Of a DNA stretch of 64,000 bases, positions 37,007 to 47,654 are shown piece by piece. A model generated the notes under the pieces. That model was not told the origin of the DNA, made no database searches, and saw nothing but the letters and a program-made list of their open reading frames with translations. A program made the position numbers and the translations under genes. The DNA is from Peribacillus frigoritolerans (lineage in GTDB: Bacteria > Bacillota > Bacilli > Bacillales > DSM-1321), in assembly GCA_030562215.1 (NCBI GenBank), contig JAUPFL010000001.1, positions 3,336,501 through 3,400,500 on the forward strand. The letters are read 5' to 3'. Position 1 is the stretch's first letter. Each line of letters opens with the position of its first letter.

Positions 37007-37773
37007 ATTTGCTAATCGAAACTAAGAATTTGACAAAGCGGTTCGGAGGACTGGCGGCCGTGAATAATGTTGATTTTTCAATGGAAAAAGGTAGAATCAA
37101 TGCAATAATCGGACCAAATGGTGCAGGAAAATCCACCTTTTTTAACTTGATCAGTGGCTTTCATCGACCAACTTCCGGGACAGTCCTTTTTAAAGGGATT
37201 GATATCACCAAACTTCCTGCCAATGAAATAGCAGGGCTCGGAATTTCAAGAACCTTTCAAACGACAAGCCTTTTCGATCAATCGACCGTGTTGGATAATG
37301 TCATTGTCGGTCATAGACTGCGAACAAAATCCAATTTAGTGGATGCCATTCTAAGAACAAAACGTTTAAAACGGGAGGAAGCGGCTTGCAGGGATAAGGC
37401 TATGGAGGTGCTTGAAATTGTCGGATTGACGGAATCGGCTGACAGAATAGTCTCGAGCATCTCGCAGGAGGAAAAGAAACGGACAGCTATTGCCCTTGCC
37501 CTTGCGACGGAACCGGAAATCATTTTTCTTGATGAACCTGCTGCGGGAATCAACCCGGATGAAACGGAGGGCTTGACGGAACTTATTAAAAAATTGAATC
37601 GATCAGGACTGACCATTTGTTTAATTGAGCACAAAATGCATATGATCATGAACTTGGCCGATCACATCATGGTCCTTAATTACGGTGAAAAAATTGCAGA
37701 GGGCACACCTAAGGAAATCCGCCGAAATGAAGCGGTTATTAAAGCCTATTTGGGAGGTAGTGCCAGTGCTTAA
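37003..37773 (+). CDS. Liv-type ABC ATPase 1, LivG-like, with unusual signature motif
   Basis: 256 residues. Walker A GPNGAGKST, Walker B IIFLDEPAAGINP and switch His in IEHKM are intact. The C-loop, normally LSYGxQRR or LSGGQ, reads SISQEEKKRTAIALAL: both signature glycines are missing. This is not a frame error, since the frame is open and the flanks fit. Such a site would weaken the composite ATPase site it completes, as in asymmetric ABC transporters. Overlaps livM by four bases. Confidence 0.9.
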   Translation: MNLLIETKNLTKRFGGLAAVNNVDFSMEKGRINAIIGPNGAGKSTFFNLISGFHRPTSGTVLFKGIDITKLPANEIAGLGISRTFQTTSLFDQSTVLDNVIVGHRLRTKSNLVDAILRTKRLKREEAACRDKAMEVLEIVGLTESADRIVSSISQEEKKRTAIALALATEPEIIFLDEPAAGINPDETEGLTELIKKLNRSGLTICLIEHKMHMIMNLADHIMVLNYGEKIAEGTPKEIRRNEAVIKAYLGGSASA

Positions 37774-38471
37774 GTTAACAGATGTCGCCGTGAATTATGG
37801 GAGTTTCACTGCGATAAAACAGGTGAATATCGAAGTTGCCGAGGGAGAGATCGTTGTTTTGTTAGGAGCTAATGGGGCAGGAAAAAGCACGACTTTTCGT
37901 TCCATAAGCGGAATCAGTAAGCTGTCCAAGGGGGAAATTCATTTTCTGGGCATGCCCATAGGGGCCGTGCCCCGGATAAGAATGTTCGGGAGGGATAGTT
38001 CAGTGTGCCGAAGGACGTAAACTGTTTCCTCAGATGACCGTACAGGAAAATCTGAGGATGGGTGCCTATGTGCATCGAAAGAAAAAAGCGGAGATCAAGG
38101 ATTCTCTGGAATACGTCTATCATTTATTCCCGATTTTAAAAGAAAAGCATCATGATGAAGCGGGAAGCCTGAGCGGGGGCCAACAGCAAATGCTGGCAAT
38201 TGGAAGGGCTTTAATGTCGAAACCGAAATTGTTGATGCTTGATGAGCCATCGGTGGGACTCGCTCCACTCATAGTCGAACAAATGTTTCAAGTCATTGAA
38301 GAAATAAACCGCGAAGGAATCACGATCTTGCTTGCTGAACAAAACGCGAATGCTGCCCTCAGCATTGCAGATAAAGGATATGTTTTTGAAAATGGGGAAA
38401 TTGTCGTCCAAGGGACAGCAAGTGAGTTATTAGCCAATGATGAAGTAAGGAAAGCGTATATTGGGGCCTGA
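37766..38471 (+). CDS. Liv-type ABC ATPase 2, LivF-like (two frameshifts)
   Basis: 235 residues after repair. Walker [10 protein letters not shown], signature LSGGQQQML, Walker [14 protein letters not shown] and switch LAEQN are all canonical. GTG 37766 follows GGGAGGT with a seven-base gap and overlaps the previous gene. Two breaks: one C missing in the C run 37970-37973 and one G in 37992-37994. Adding both restores [20 protein letters not shown], the conserved LivF stretch. Probable sequencing errors. Confidence 0.9.
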
Positions 38472-38492
38472 AAAATTGAATGGGGGATTTTT

Positions 38493-39674
38493 ATGAAGAA
38501 ACTGAAAGTATTATTTGTCTTTCTCCTGCTAACCATCACTGTTTTGACCGGGTGCAATAAAGGGGATAGCCCTGTGTCCAGCAGTGGCAGTAAAGGAAAA
38601 GGTGAAAATGTCGTTAACATCGGTTTTAGCGGTCCTTTAAGCGGGGCAGCAGCGTTATATGGGAAACGGACATTGAATGGTGTTGAAATGGCCGTCAATG
38701 AAATTAATGATGCTGGCGGGTTTGAAGTAGATGGTAAGAAATACACGCTGAATTTAGTATCGTTGGACGATAAATACTTACCTAATGAAACAGGGTCGAA
38801 TGCTAAACGTTTAATTCAGGAATATGATACGCCGATCATTTTCACGCCTCATAGCGGAGGTGTGCTGGCACTTCAGGTTTTTAATGAACAAGAGGAATTC
38901 ATCATTGGTGCATATACGAGTGAACCGGCAGTGACCGAGAGCGGAAATTCATTAACTGTTCGAATTCCACCGAATTACGAGGGGTACATCGAACCTTTTA
39001 CAACATATGCAATGGAACATTTCGGCAAGAAGATTGCCGCTTTGCCAACATCTTCGCAATACGGTAAAGATTGGACGGAAGCCGTGCTCCCACATTGGGA
39101 AAAGCAAGGCGGAAAAGTCGTTTATAATTCCTCGATTGATTTCGCCAAAGAAACCGATTTCTTTACGATTGTCACAAATGCCTTGAAAAAAGATCCTGAT
39201 GTGCTATTTATCGGTGGAGCTTCGGAACCTACGGCAAAAGTGGCGAAGCAAGCTCGGGAGCTGGGATTTAAAGGCGGTTTCATCATCATGGATCAAGCAA
39301 AGCTGGATCAAATGAAGCCGATTGCAGGTTCATATGAAACATTGGAAGGCTCGATTGGCGTTCTGCCACTGATGGACTCAGATGAAGAAGCAGTGCCTGC
39401 TTTCGTCGAGAAATATCAAAAGAATTATAAAGAAGATCCAAGCTCCGAAGTTGGTTTGAATTATATCGCCATGTATGCTTTTGTGGAAGCGATGAAATCT
39501 GCAGGCAGCGTTGATGATGCCAAGGCCATCCGTAAACATATGCAAGACGGACTTTCAAATATAGGGCCAGATCAAAAAATATATGATATTCCTACGATCG
39601 ATGAAAATGGAGGATTTGCATCAACTATTGTGGTCGGTGCAGTAGAGAACGGGAAAGTAGTCCCTATCCGTTAA
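38493..39674 (+). CDS. Liv-type substrate-binding lipoprotein
   Basis: 393-residue periplasmic-binding-fold protein anchored as a lipoprotein. The signal peptide ends with the lipobox LTGC (Cys21). NIGFSGPLSGAAALYG begins the Peripla_BP_6 domain. It captures the substrate outside the cell and hands it to the permeases. Ligand residues cannot be assigned with confidence. AATGGGGGATT precedes the ATG. Completes a five-gene importer. Confidence 0.93.
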   Translation: MKKLKVLFVFLLLTITVLTGCNKGDSPVSSSGSKGKGENVVNIGFSGPLSGAAALYGKRTLNGVEMAVNEINDAGGFEVDGKKYTLNLVSLDDKYLPNETGSNAKRLIQEYDTPIIFTPHSGGVLALQVFNEQEEFIIGAYTSEPAVTESGNSLTVRIPPNYEGYIEPFTTYAMEHFGKKIAALPTSSQYGKDWTEAVLPHWEKQGGKVVYNSSIDFAKETDFFTIVTNALKKDPDVLFIGGASEPTAKVAKQARELGFKGGFIIMDQAKLDQMKPIAGSYETLEGSIGVLPLMDSDEEAVPAFVEKYQKNYKEDPSSEVGLNYIAMYAFVEAMKSAGSVDDAKAIRKHMQDGLSNIGPDQKIYDIPTIDENGGFASTIVVGAVENGKVVPIR

Positions 39675-39735
39675 CTGGTAAAGCGATCGGGGCAGTTGTA
39701 GTATACTAGTTTAGAATTTTGTTATATTATTTGTG

Positions 39736-39776
39736 CGTGTATCGTTCCTAATCATAGGTGACGGTACACGTTTTTT
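39736..39776 (+). terminator. Terminator of the transporter operon
   Basis: CGTGTA (39736-39741) pairs with TACACG (39765-39770), with further inner pairs, then six T. Confidence 0.8.
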
Positions 39777-39832
39777 ATTGTTGAAAAAAATCCTGGGGGC
39801 AAAATTCTCAAAAATATCTTGTATCTAAGTAA

Positions 39833-39846
39833 TGAAAACGCTAACA
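39833..39846 (+). promoter_or_regulatory. cre site (CcpA) before murQ
   Basis: TGAAAACGCTAACA fits the cre consensus at every position, 85 bases before murQ. It suggests glucose repression of the murein-sugar cluster. Confidence 0.75.
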
Positions 39847-39930
39847 TTGAATATAATATGAAATATAATTTCATTATTTTCTATTAAAAAATGAAATTAT
39901 ATTTAAGTGATTGTTTATAGGAGGATTTAA

Positions 39931-40843
39931 TTGTCTATGGAAGAACATTTGCGTTCATTAACGACTGAATTACGTAACGAAAAGACGCTGAATATCGACA
40001 GTGTAAATACGATGGAAATCATTTCTGCAATCAATAAAGAAGATTTTAAAGTGGCAGCAGCGGTTCAGGAGGTTTTGCCAGAGGTTGAAACGGTAGTTGA
40101 ATGGGCTTGCGAATCGTTAAAAAAAGGAGGGAGACTCATATACATCGGGGCAGGCACGAGCGGAAGACTCGGTGTGCTGGATGCCGTGGAATGTCCCCGA
40201 CTTTCAGCACACCGCCTGATAGGGTGCTGGGAATAATCGCAGGAGGGGAAAAGGCGTTTGTTCGGGCTGTTGAAGGAGCAGAGGATAAGGAAGAGTTTGG
40301 GGAATGTGATCTGATTGACGTCGCGCTTACAGCAAATGATACGGTTATTGGCATCGCGGCAAGCGGCCGCACACCTTATGTGAGGGGCGCTTTACGCTAT
40401 GCAAAAAAGTTGGGGCCAAAGCGGTGGCTTTATCATGCAATAAGAACGCGAGCATCACGAAAGAAGCTGATATAGGGATTGAAGTGGTGGTCGGACCGGA
40501 AGTGTTAACAGGATCGACGAGAATGAAAGCGGCAACCGCACATAAAATGGTACTCAATATGATTTCAACTGCAACCATGATCCGGTTGGGAAAAGTCTAT
40601 GAAAATCTGATGGTTGATGTAAATGTCAGTAATCAAAAACTGAAGGACCGTGCAATAAGCATCATAGAAACTGTAACGAATGCTGACTATGATCAAGCTT
40701 TGAATACGCTTGAAAAGGCAGATAATCAAGTTAAACCAGCGATTGTCATGATAAAAACGGCAACAGATTATGAAAAAGCAATGGAGTTACTGGAAAATGC
40801 GGATGGGGATGTCAGAAAAGCCATCTCTATCTATGAAGATTAG
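39931..40843 (+). CDS. murQ: MurQ, N-acetylmuramic acid 6-phosphate etherase (two frameshifts)
   Basis: Removes lactate from MurNAc-6-P to give GlcNAc-6-P. The SIS-domain motifs are [30 protein letters not shown] and [17 protein letters not shown] stretches with catalytic Glu. TTG 39931 lies six bases after AGGAGG; ATG 39937 is possible but less well spaced. One C is missing in the run 40195-40198 and one G in 40412-40415. The repaired length, 304 residues, equals the B. subtilis protein. First gene of the cluster. Confidence 0.95.
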
Positions 40844-40853
40844 GAGGGAAGCA

Positions 40854-41711
40854 ATGGCTACAGGAGGATTATCCATCATACAGACGATGTTGAGCAAGTT
40901 GCCGCAATCTGAACAAAAACTAGCAGAATATATTCTAAAGAATCCTCATGAAGTTGTGAACAGCACTGTACAGGAATTAAGCACGTCTGCCCAATCAAGC
41001 GGGGCTGCAGTTATTAGATTGTGTAAGTCGCTTGGCATAAAAGGATTTCAAGATCTTAAAATAAGGATTGCTGGAGATTTGATGAAGACCGTTGAACAGG
41101 GTTACCGGGATATCGAGCCTTCCGAATCACTGTATCGGATTGTGGAGAAAACAACAAGTAATTCGATTCAGACCATCCGGGACACATCTGAAATAATCGA
41201 TCATGATAATCTCAAACATGCCATAACGCTGATGCTGAATGCAAAAACCGTCCACTTTTGCGGTGTGGGTGCTTCGAATATCGTTGCTGCTGACGCTCAG
41301 CAAAAATTACTTCGTATCAATAAAGGAGCGACGGCTTTTACAGATATGCATTTAGTTGCAACCCTGATTGCAAATGCTGATGAGAATGACATCGTTTTTG
41401 CCATTTCATTCTCAGGGGAAACACCTGAAGTTGTCAATATATTGAAGCTGGCAAAAGAACGTGGGGTCAAGACAATCGGGCTGACTCATTATGGCCAAAC
41501 AACGGTATCTTCTTTGTGTGACGCCACATTGTTTACGTCCTATTCGAATGAAGCACCATTTCGAAGTGCAGCGACATCCTCACGATTGGCGCAATTATAT
41601 ATGATTGACATTTTATTTTTGGGGATGGCTTCAGAGCAGTATGAAGAAACTGTCCAATATATTGATAACACCAGGTCTGCCATTAAATCGATGACAGATC
41701 GATATAAATGA
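40854..41711 (+). CDS. murR: MurR, RpiR-family regulator of MurNAc use
   Basis: 285 residues. The N-terminal RpiR helix-turn-helix (QKLAEYILKNPHEVV...SGAAVIRLCKSLG) is joined to a C-terminal SIS sugar-phosphate domain (VHFCGVGASNIVAADAQ, AISFSGETPEVV). It probably senses MurNAc-6-P. TAGGAGGGAAGCA precedes ATG 40854. Ten bases after murQ, the same order as in B. subtilis. Intact. Confidence 0.93.
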   Translation: MATGGLSIIQTMLSKLPQSEQKLAEYILKNPHEVVNSTVQELSTSAQSSGAAVIRLCKSLGIKGFQDLKIRIAGDLMKTVEQGYRDIEPSESLYRIVEKTTSNSIQTIRDTSEIIDHDNLKHAITLMLNAKTVHFCGVGASNIVAADAQQKLLRINKGATAFTDMHLVATLIANADENDIVFAISFSGETPEVVNILKLAKERGVKTIGLTHYGQTTVSSLCDATLFTSYSNEAPFRSAATSSRLAQLYMIDILFLGMASEQYEETVQYIDNTRSAIKSMTDRYK

Positions 41712-41743
41712 TTAATCTGAGATTTGACAAAGGGGGCTTATGA

Positions 41744-43113
41744 ATGGGTAAGGGGGATAAGTACGCCAGTTTAGCCGAAGAGTTATTGGGGAAATTAGGT
41801 GGGGCTTCTAATGTTGCCGATGCTGCACATTGTATGACCAGACTAAGGGTACTGCCAATCGATCGTTCGAAAGTAAAAATGGAAGATATAAAAAATACGG
41901 AAGGGGTTTTTGGCGTCATTGAAGAGGAAACGATACAAATCGTCCTCGGGCCAGGCGTGGTGAACAAGGTTCATACAGAATTTGAAAAGCTTCTGGAGGA
42001 AGCTTCTGGAGATTTGAACTTAAAAGAAGTGGCCTCGAAGAATAAATCAGAGATCGATAGGAAAAACGCAAAACCGTTTAAACTTTTTTTACGCAGGATT
42101 GCAAGTATTTTCATCCCTTTAATTCCCGCCTTAGTGGCATCAGGTTTGATCACAGGTATTACAAAGGCAATCGTTCAAGCGGGCTGGCTTGCAGCAGAAT
42201 CACAATTAGCCATCATTTTAACCGTTATCGGATCCGGCCTGTTTGCCTACTTGGGGATTTTGGTCGGGACCAATGCTGCGAAAGAATACGGTGGATCTCC
42301 AGCACTTGGTGCCCTTGCAGGTATCTTGGTCATAAACCCGGCCGTCGGCGACATTTCATTGTTCGGTGAAAATTTGCTTCCTGGCCGCGGTGGGTTGATA
42401 GGAGTACTCTTTGCAGCTATTTTCATAGCCTTGGTGGAAAAACAGATCAGGAAATTCATTCCCCAATCACTGGATATCATTTTGACGCCAACCATCGCTT
42501 TACTCATTACCGGGATCGTCACTTACATTGTATTTATGCCGGTAGGAGGGTTTTTATCGGATGCCATTACGACAGGGTTATTGAATGTTTTGGATTTCGG
42601 CGGTGTTATAGCTGGATTCGTGCTTGGGGCGGCCTTCCTCCCACTCGTCATTACTGGTTTACATCAAGGTTTAACGCCTGTCCATCTGGAATTGATAAAT
42701 TCGATTGGTGATGATCCACTTCTTCCCATTTTGGCGATGGGTGGCGCGGGCCAAGTGGGAGCGGCATTTGCCATCTATATGAAAACGAAGAAAGCAAGTT
42801 TGAAGAGAGCTATCGGAGGGGGCTTCCTTCAGGGATGCTAGGTATCGGTGAACCCCTTATATTTGGAGTGACCCTGCCATTGGGCCGGCCCTTCTTAACT
42901 GCATGTTTAGGTGCAGGAGTAGGCGGAGCATTCCAAGCTCAATTCGGAATCGCAACGTCGTCCATCGGTGTTTCCGGACTGCCGCTTACCTTTTTAGTTC
43001 ATCCAAACCAAATCGCCCTGTTCCTTGCTGGATTGTTCATTTCCTATATAGCAGGATTTATTTTTACGTATCTGTTCGGATTTAAAGATGAAATGGCGGT
43101 TGAATTTAAGTGA
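41744..43113 (+). CDS. murP: MurP, MurNAc-specific PTS EIIBC (one frameshift)
   Basis: 456 residues after repair. The N-terminal EIIB domain has the phosphorylated Cys in AAHCMTRLRV. The EIIC domain has about ten membrane segments and GLHQGLTPVHLELI. No EIIA domain, so it uses the EIIA of another system, as known for MurP. The G run at 42818-42822 lacks one base; one G gives GGGLPSGMLGIGEPLIFGVT. GACAAAGGGGG lies upstream. Its stop overlaps the mupG start. Confidence 0.93.
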
Positions 43114-44120
43114 TCGGAATTTCTTTTTATCTACAGGACCCCCATGCAGAAACACAAATCATACATGCTGCTGACCTTGGAGTGAAGAGAGCATTTACTT
43201 CGCTCCATATTCCTGAAGAAAAGGGGGACCTCGTGAAAAGGATGATCAGGCTTTTACAGCTTGCTGAGGCCTATGGGATGGAAATCCATGCAGATGTCTC
43301 ATTAAACACGCTCGATCATTTGGGGATTAGCAAATTTAAGGATTTATGGCCATTAGGTATTAAGGGGATTCGCCTTGATGATGGGTTTGATAAAGAAACG
43401 GTCATATCCTTATCTAAGGTGTTTTCACTCTCACTGAATGCAAGTACGTTAAATGAAGATGAACTTTTAGCGGTGCTTGGGGGCGGTGTGGAACCGGAAA
43501 GTCTGATAGCTTGGCACAACTTTTATCCAAGGCCTGAAACGGGACTTGAAGAAGAGTTCTTTCATGAACAAAATCGAATGTTCAAGAAATACGGCATACC
43601 GATCTTTGCTTTCATCCCGGGTGCAGGAAGTAAACGCGGTCCTCTTCATGAGGGTCTTCCAACGCTTGAAAAACACAGGTTGATGAATCCTTACGCCGCC
43701 GGAATTGAGCTGATTCAGCATGTGGAAGGAGTTTACGTTGGAGATCAAGGAACGGAGAATGACCTGCTTGAGAATCTGACTGCATATAAAAATCTAAATA
43801 TTCTAACTGTTAGAGCGGAATCCCGACTTTTGCAAAGCGGTCAGTATAAATTAAGGCCTGATGTTTCTCAAGATGTATTCCGGATGCAGAATACCCGGGT
43901 CACCGCAAATGTTGAGCCGTTTAATACAGTTGCACGAAGCCTTGGATCCATAACGATGGACAATGATGGTTATGGAAGATATCGGGGAGAGGTTCAAATT
44001 TGCAAGAGAGACCTGGGGGCAAACCACCGAGTCAACGTTATTGGAAGAGTTATAGAAGAAGATATTCCCTTGCTGGCCCTTCTAAAGCCTGGTCAAACGA
44101 TAAAACTTATAATTGTGTGA
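43110..44120 (+). CDS. mupG: MupG, 6-phospho-N-acetylmuramidase (DUF871)
   Basis: 336-residue DUF871 protein. MIGISFYLQDPHAETQIIHA at the N terminus, ADVSLNTLDHLG and FNTVARSLGSITMDNDGYGR near the C terminus are family stretches. In Staphylococcus aureus, MupG hydrolyses MurNAc-6-P-GlcNAc after MurP uptake. GTG start overlaps the murP stop by four bases, which strongly ties the two functions. B. subtilis has amiE at this place instead. Intact. Confidence 0.9.
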   Translation: MIGISFYLQDPHAETQIIHAADLGVKRAFTSLHIPEEKGDLVKRMIRLLQLAEAYGMEIHADVSLNTLDHLGISKFKDLWPLGIKGIRLDDGFDKETVISLSKVFSLSLNASTLNEDELLAVLGGGVEPESLIAWHNFYPRPETGLEEEFFHEQNRMFKKYGIPIFAFIPGAGSKRGPLHEGLPTLEKHRLMNPYAAGIELIQHVEGVYVGDQGTENDLLENLTAYKNLNILTVRAESRLLQSGQYKLRPDVSQDVFRMQNTRVTANVEPFNTVARSLGSITMDNDGYGRYRGEVQICKRDLGANHRVNVIGRVIEEDIPLLALLKPGQTIKLIIV

Positions 44121-44328
44121 CCATTGGGCTCCATGAATCAATTATACAGGGTTAACCGGATACATTTCATGAAGGCTTGTTAAAAGAGGCGGCTGCTGGG
44201 ATTCCCAATGCTGCCTTGATTTCTTTATAGGATCTATATAGTTCATTTCCATTCGTTTTTACCCTTCATAGGGTTATATGGAATTTGCTGCTAACAGAAC
44301 TGAAAAGTATACAAGGGAGGAAGCCTAA

Positions 44329-46260
44329 ATGATAAAAAGGATATGTGCCCCAGCCGGAATCGCATTATTCTTGGTTTTATCCATTATGGGAGGGAATGAG
44401 ACAGCAAAAGGATCTGAAAAAACGGAATCGGATATTCAGGAAGTCGTAGAAAACATGACAGTCGATGAAAAAGTCGGTCAAATGCTCATGCCGGATTTTC
44501 GTAATTGGCAAAAACAAGGAGAGGTGAAGGCGACGGGGTTTATTGAAATGAACTCAGAAGTTGCAAGCATCATCAAAAAATATCATCTAGGCGGTGTGAT
44601 TCTGTTTGCTGAAAATGTAGTCGATACTGAACAAACGGTTCGGCTCACAGATGGTTTGCAGATGGCAAGCCAGGACCTTCCGCTGTTCATAACGATTGAT
44701 CAGGAAGGGGGAATCGTAACTCGACTTCAAACTGGTACGAACCTTCCTGGTAATATGGCACTTGGTGCAGCCAGAAAAGAAAGTTACGCTTATCAATCTG
44801 GAGAAATCATTGGCAAGGAACTGTCGTCACTTGGCATAAATGTCAATTTCGGGCCTTCTGTCGATGTCAATAATAATCCTGGAAATCCTGTTATTGGCGT
44901 TCGTTCCTTCAGTTCTGATCCGGAACTTGTATCAAAGCTTGGCATTCAGACGATAAAAGGATTGCAAAATCAGAACATGATAGCAACTACCAAGCATTTC
45001 CCTGGTCACGGAGATACAGCAGTCGATAGTCATTATGGTCTCCCCTTGTTTCTCATGATAAAGAACGCTTGCGCTCCATCGAGTTGGTTCCTTTCCAAAG
45101 GGCCGTCGATGCTGGAGTTGATATGATGATGACTGCACATGTTCAATTTCCTGCATTCGATGACACTACGTATATCAGTAAAAAAGATGGTCAAGAAATC
45201 ATGGTTCCTGCAACGTTATCACATAAGGTCATCACGGGTCTACTACGTGAAGAAATGGGTTTTGGCGGTGTTGTGGTTACAGATGCTTTAAATATGAAAG
45301 CCATCGCGGACAACTTCGGGCAGGAAGAAGCTGTTATCCTTGCCCTGAAGTCTGGAGTTGATATTGCATTGATGCCGGCACAGGTTAATTCGCTTCAAAT
45401 GGAAAAGAATCTAACTTCTGTATTCAATGCAGTGAAGGCAGCAGTGGCAAGCGGGGAAATTCCTCTAGGGCAAGTCAATCAATCTGTAACGAGGATACTG
45501 GAACTGAAAGTGAAAAGAGGGATATTAAACCCTGATAATACCCCGATAGATAAAAAATCGAAACCGCACTTCAAGTGGTAGGGAATGAAGATCATTTGAA
45601 AAAGAAAGGAAAATGGCGGAAGATGCCATCACTCTATTGAAAAATGAAAACAAAACATTGCCTTTCAAACCTAAGAAAAATGATAAAGTTTTAATTCTTG
45701 CTCCTTTTGATGACCAAGTTGAATCCATGTCCAGGAGCATCAGCGAATTAGCTGATAAAAAGAAAATAAAGAAAGTCCAGATAACGGGTATGAGTTTTTC
45801 AGGAAAGTCATTTACAGATCAAGTGGCCAGACTCATTGATGAATCGGACTTTGTCATAACTGGTTCCTATATCGTCAAAAACGATCCGGCTGTCAATGAT
45901 GGAGTGATAGATGATAGCATTCAGGATTCGTCGAAGTGGGCAACCGCCTTCCCTAGGGCGGTCATGAATCATGCTAAGAAGAAAGATAAAGAATTTGTTT
46001 TAATGAGTTTAAGAAACCCTTATGATGTTGCAAACTTTGAAGAAGCGAAAGCGGTTCTTGCTGTTTACGGGTTCAAGGGTTATTCGAATGGGCGTTATAG
46101 ACAACCGAATATCCCGGCCGGCATCTCGACCATTTTTGGAAAATCAAAACCTAAAGGCACGTTGCCGGTAGATATACCATCAGTAACTAAGCCCAATGAA
46201 AGCCTTTATGAATTTGGATATGGATTAGATATTAAATCTGGAAGACCCATTAAAAAATAG
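44329..46260 (+). CDS. nagZ: NagZ, secreted exo-beta-N-acetylglucosaminidase (three frameshifts)
   Basis: GH3 enzyme that removes GlcNAc from the non-reducing end of muropeptides. An N-terminal signal sequence of about 25 residues is visible. The active-site loop [14 protein letters not shown] (from residue 222) carries the catalytic Asp-His pair, and the nucleophile region is [12 protein letters not shown]. The large C-terminal domain is typical of YbbD. Breaks: one C in 45042-45045, one A in 45552-45557 and one A in 45599-45603. The repaired length is 644 residues, close to 642 in B. subtilis. Confidence 0.93.
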
Positions 46261-46273
46261 GGAGAGAAGCAAT

Positions 46274-47511
46274 TTGAAAAGAATGATAATCCTATTTACC
46301 ATGTGCCTGTTGACTATCGGCATCGTTTCCTCAAAAAGTGTAACAGCTGTTAAAGAGAAGAAAAAACAAAAGGTCAGTCCCGGTATTGAAGTTCTTTTAA
46401 AAGAAGAAAAGAACGTTTTAAGCGGAAAGAAAGTTGGCTTGATTACGAATCCAACTGGCATCGATTCTAAACTAACCAGCATCGTCGATCTCCTTAATGA
46501 TGATCCGGATATTAATTTGACAGCGTTATTTGGTCCTGAACATGGAGTGCGTGGGGATGCACAAGCTGGTGCAAGCGTTGAATATTATATTGATGAAAAA
46601 ACAGGGTTGCCCGTATATAGCTTATATGGCAAAACGAAAAAACCGACGCCTGAAATGTTAAAGGATGTCGAGGTCCTTGTTTTTGATATCAGGATGTCGG
46701 AACACGCTATTACACTTATATCTACACGATGGCATATGCAATGGAAGCAGCCAAAGAAAATGATATCCCCTTTATCGTGCTGGACCGGCCGAACCCACAG
46801 GGCGGGGAGTCGGTAGATGGGCCGGTACTTGAACCTGATTTCTCATCGTTTGTCGGTTTGTACCCAATACCGCTAAAGCATGGGATGACAGTTGGGGAAC
46901 TCGCGACTTTGTTCAATAAAGAATTTAATATTGGTGCAGATCTAAAGGTCATAAAGATGAAAGGCTGGAAGCGAGATATGGACTATGATGATACCGGTCT
47001 CCCTTTTGTCTTGCCGTCACCGAATATGCCCGCAGTTTCCACTACTTTCGTATATCCGGCTACAGGCTTGATCGAGGGAACGAATGTCTCGGAAGGCAGA
47101 GGAACGACTAAACCATTCGAGTTGATTGGTGCTCCTTATATAAACAGTGATGAGCTTGCTGGGAAATTAAATGCATTAAGGTTACCTGGCGTAAAATTCA
47201 GGGCAGCCTCCTTTACACCTACATTTTCAAAACATGCAGGTAAACTCAGCCACGGTGTGGAAATTTATATAACGGATAGGGAGGAATTCAAGGCTGTACC
47301 CACTGGACTTCACATCATCAAGACCATTCAGGATCTATATCCTGGTGATTTCGAATTCCTTGCAGCCAACAATTTCAATTTATTGATTGGCAATGGCTGG
47401 GTAATGTCAAGAATTGAAGATGGTTCATCAGTAAATGAAATCATGAATGAATATCAAGTAAAGCAAGATGCTTTTAAAAAGGTTCGCAAAAATTACTTGC
47501 TCTATAAATAA
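46274..47511 (+). CDS. namZ: NamZ, secreted exo-beta-N-acetylmuramidase (DUF1343; one frameshift)
   Basis: Releases MurNAc from the non-reducing end of wall fragments (GH171, YbbC in B. subtilis). A signal peptide spans about residues 1-26. GKKVGLITNPTGID, FGPEHGVRGDAQAG and LDRPNPQGG are DUF1343 signatures. TTG 46274 follows GGGAGAG by seven bases; ATG 46283 is too far. A C missing at about 46690 breaks the frame; restoring it gives FDIQDVGTRYYTYIYTMAYA and 412 residues. It works with NagZ outside the cell. Confidence 0.93.
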
Positions 47512-47515
47512 GTGA

Positions 47516-47545
47516 AAAAGAAAAGTCCGGTTGGACTTTTCTTTT
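47516..47545 (+). terminator. namZ terminator, left copy of the 30-bp direct repeat
   Basis: Arms AAAAGTCC and GGACTTTT with a GGTT loop and flanking A and T runs. Repeated exactly at 49299-49328 on the other side of the insertion element. Confidence 0.88.
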
Positions 47546-47557
47546 CAGTTTGTAGAC

Positions 47558-47595
47558 AAAAGGGGTTCGGAATTCAAAAATTCCGAACCCCTTTT
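47558..47595. terminator. Hairpin at the left end of the insertion sequence
   Basis: Perfect 17-bp arms (47558-47574, 47579-47595) with T-rich flanks. It probably terminates the transposase transcript and shields the element from outside transcription. Confidence 0.8.
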
Positions 47596-47654
47596 AAAAT
47601 TCCCTTGAAATTTTGACCAAAGGATAAGAGATTTGGGCTCTTCGAGCCACCATG

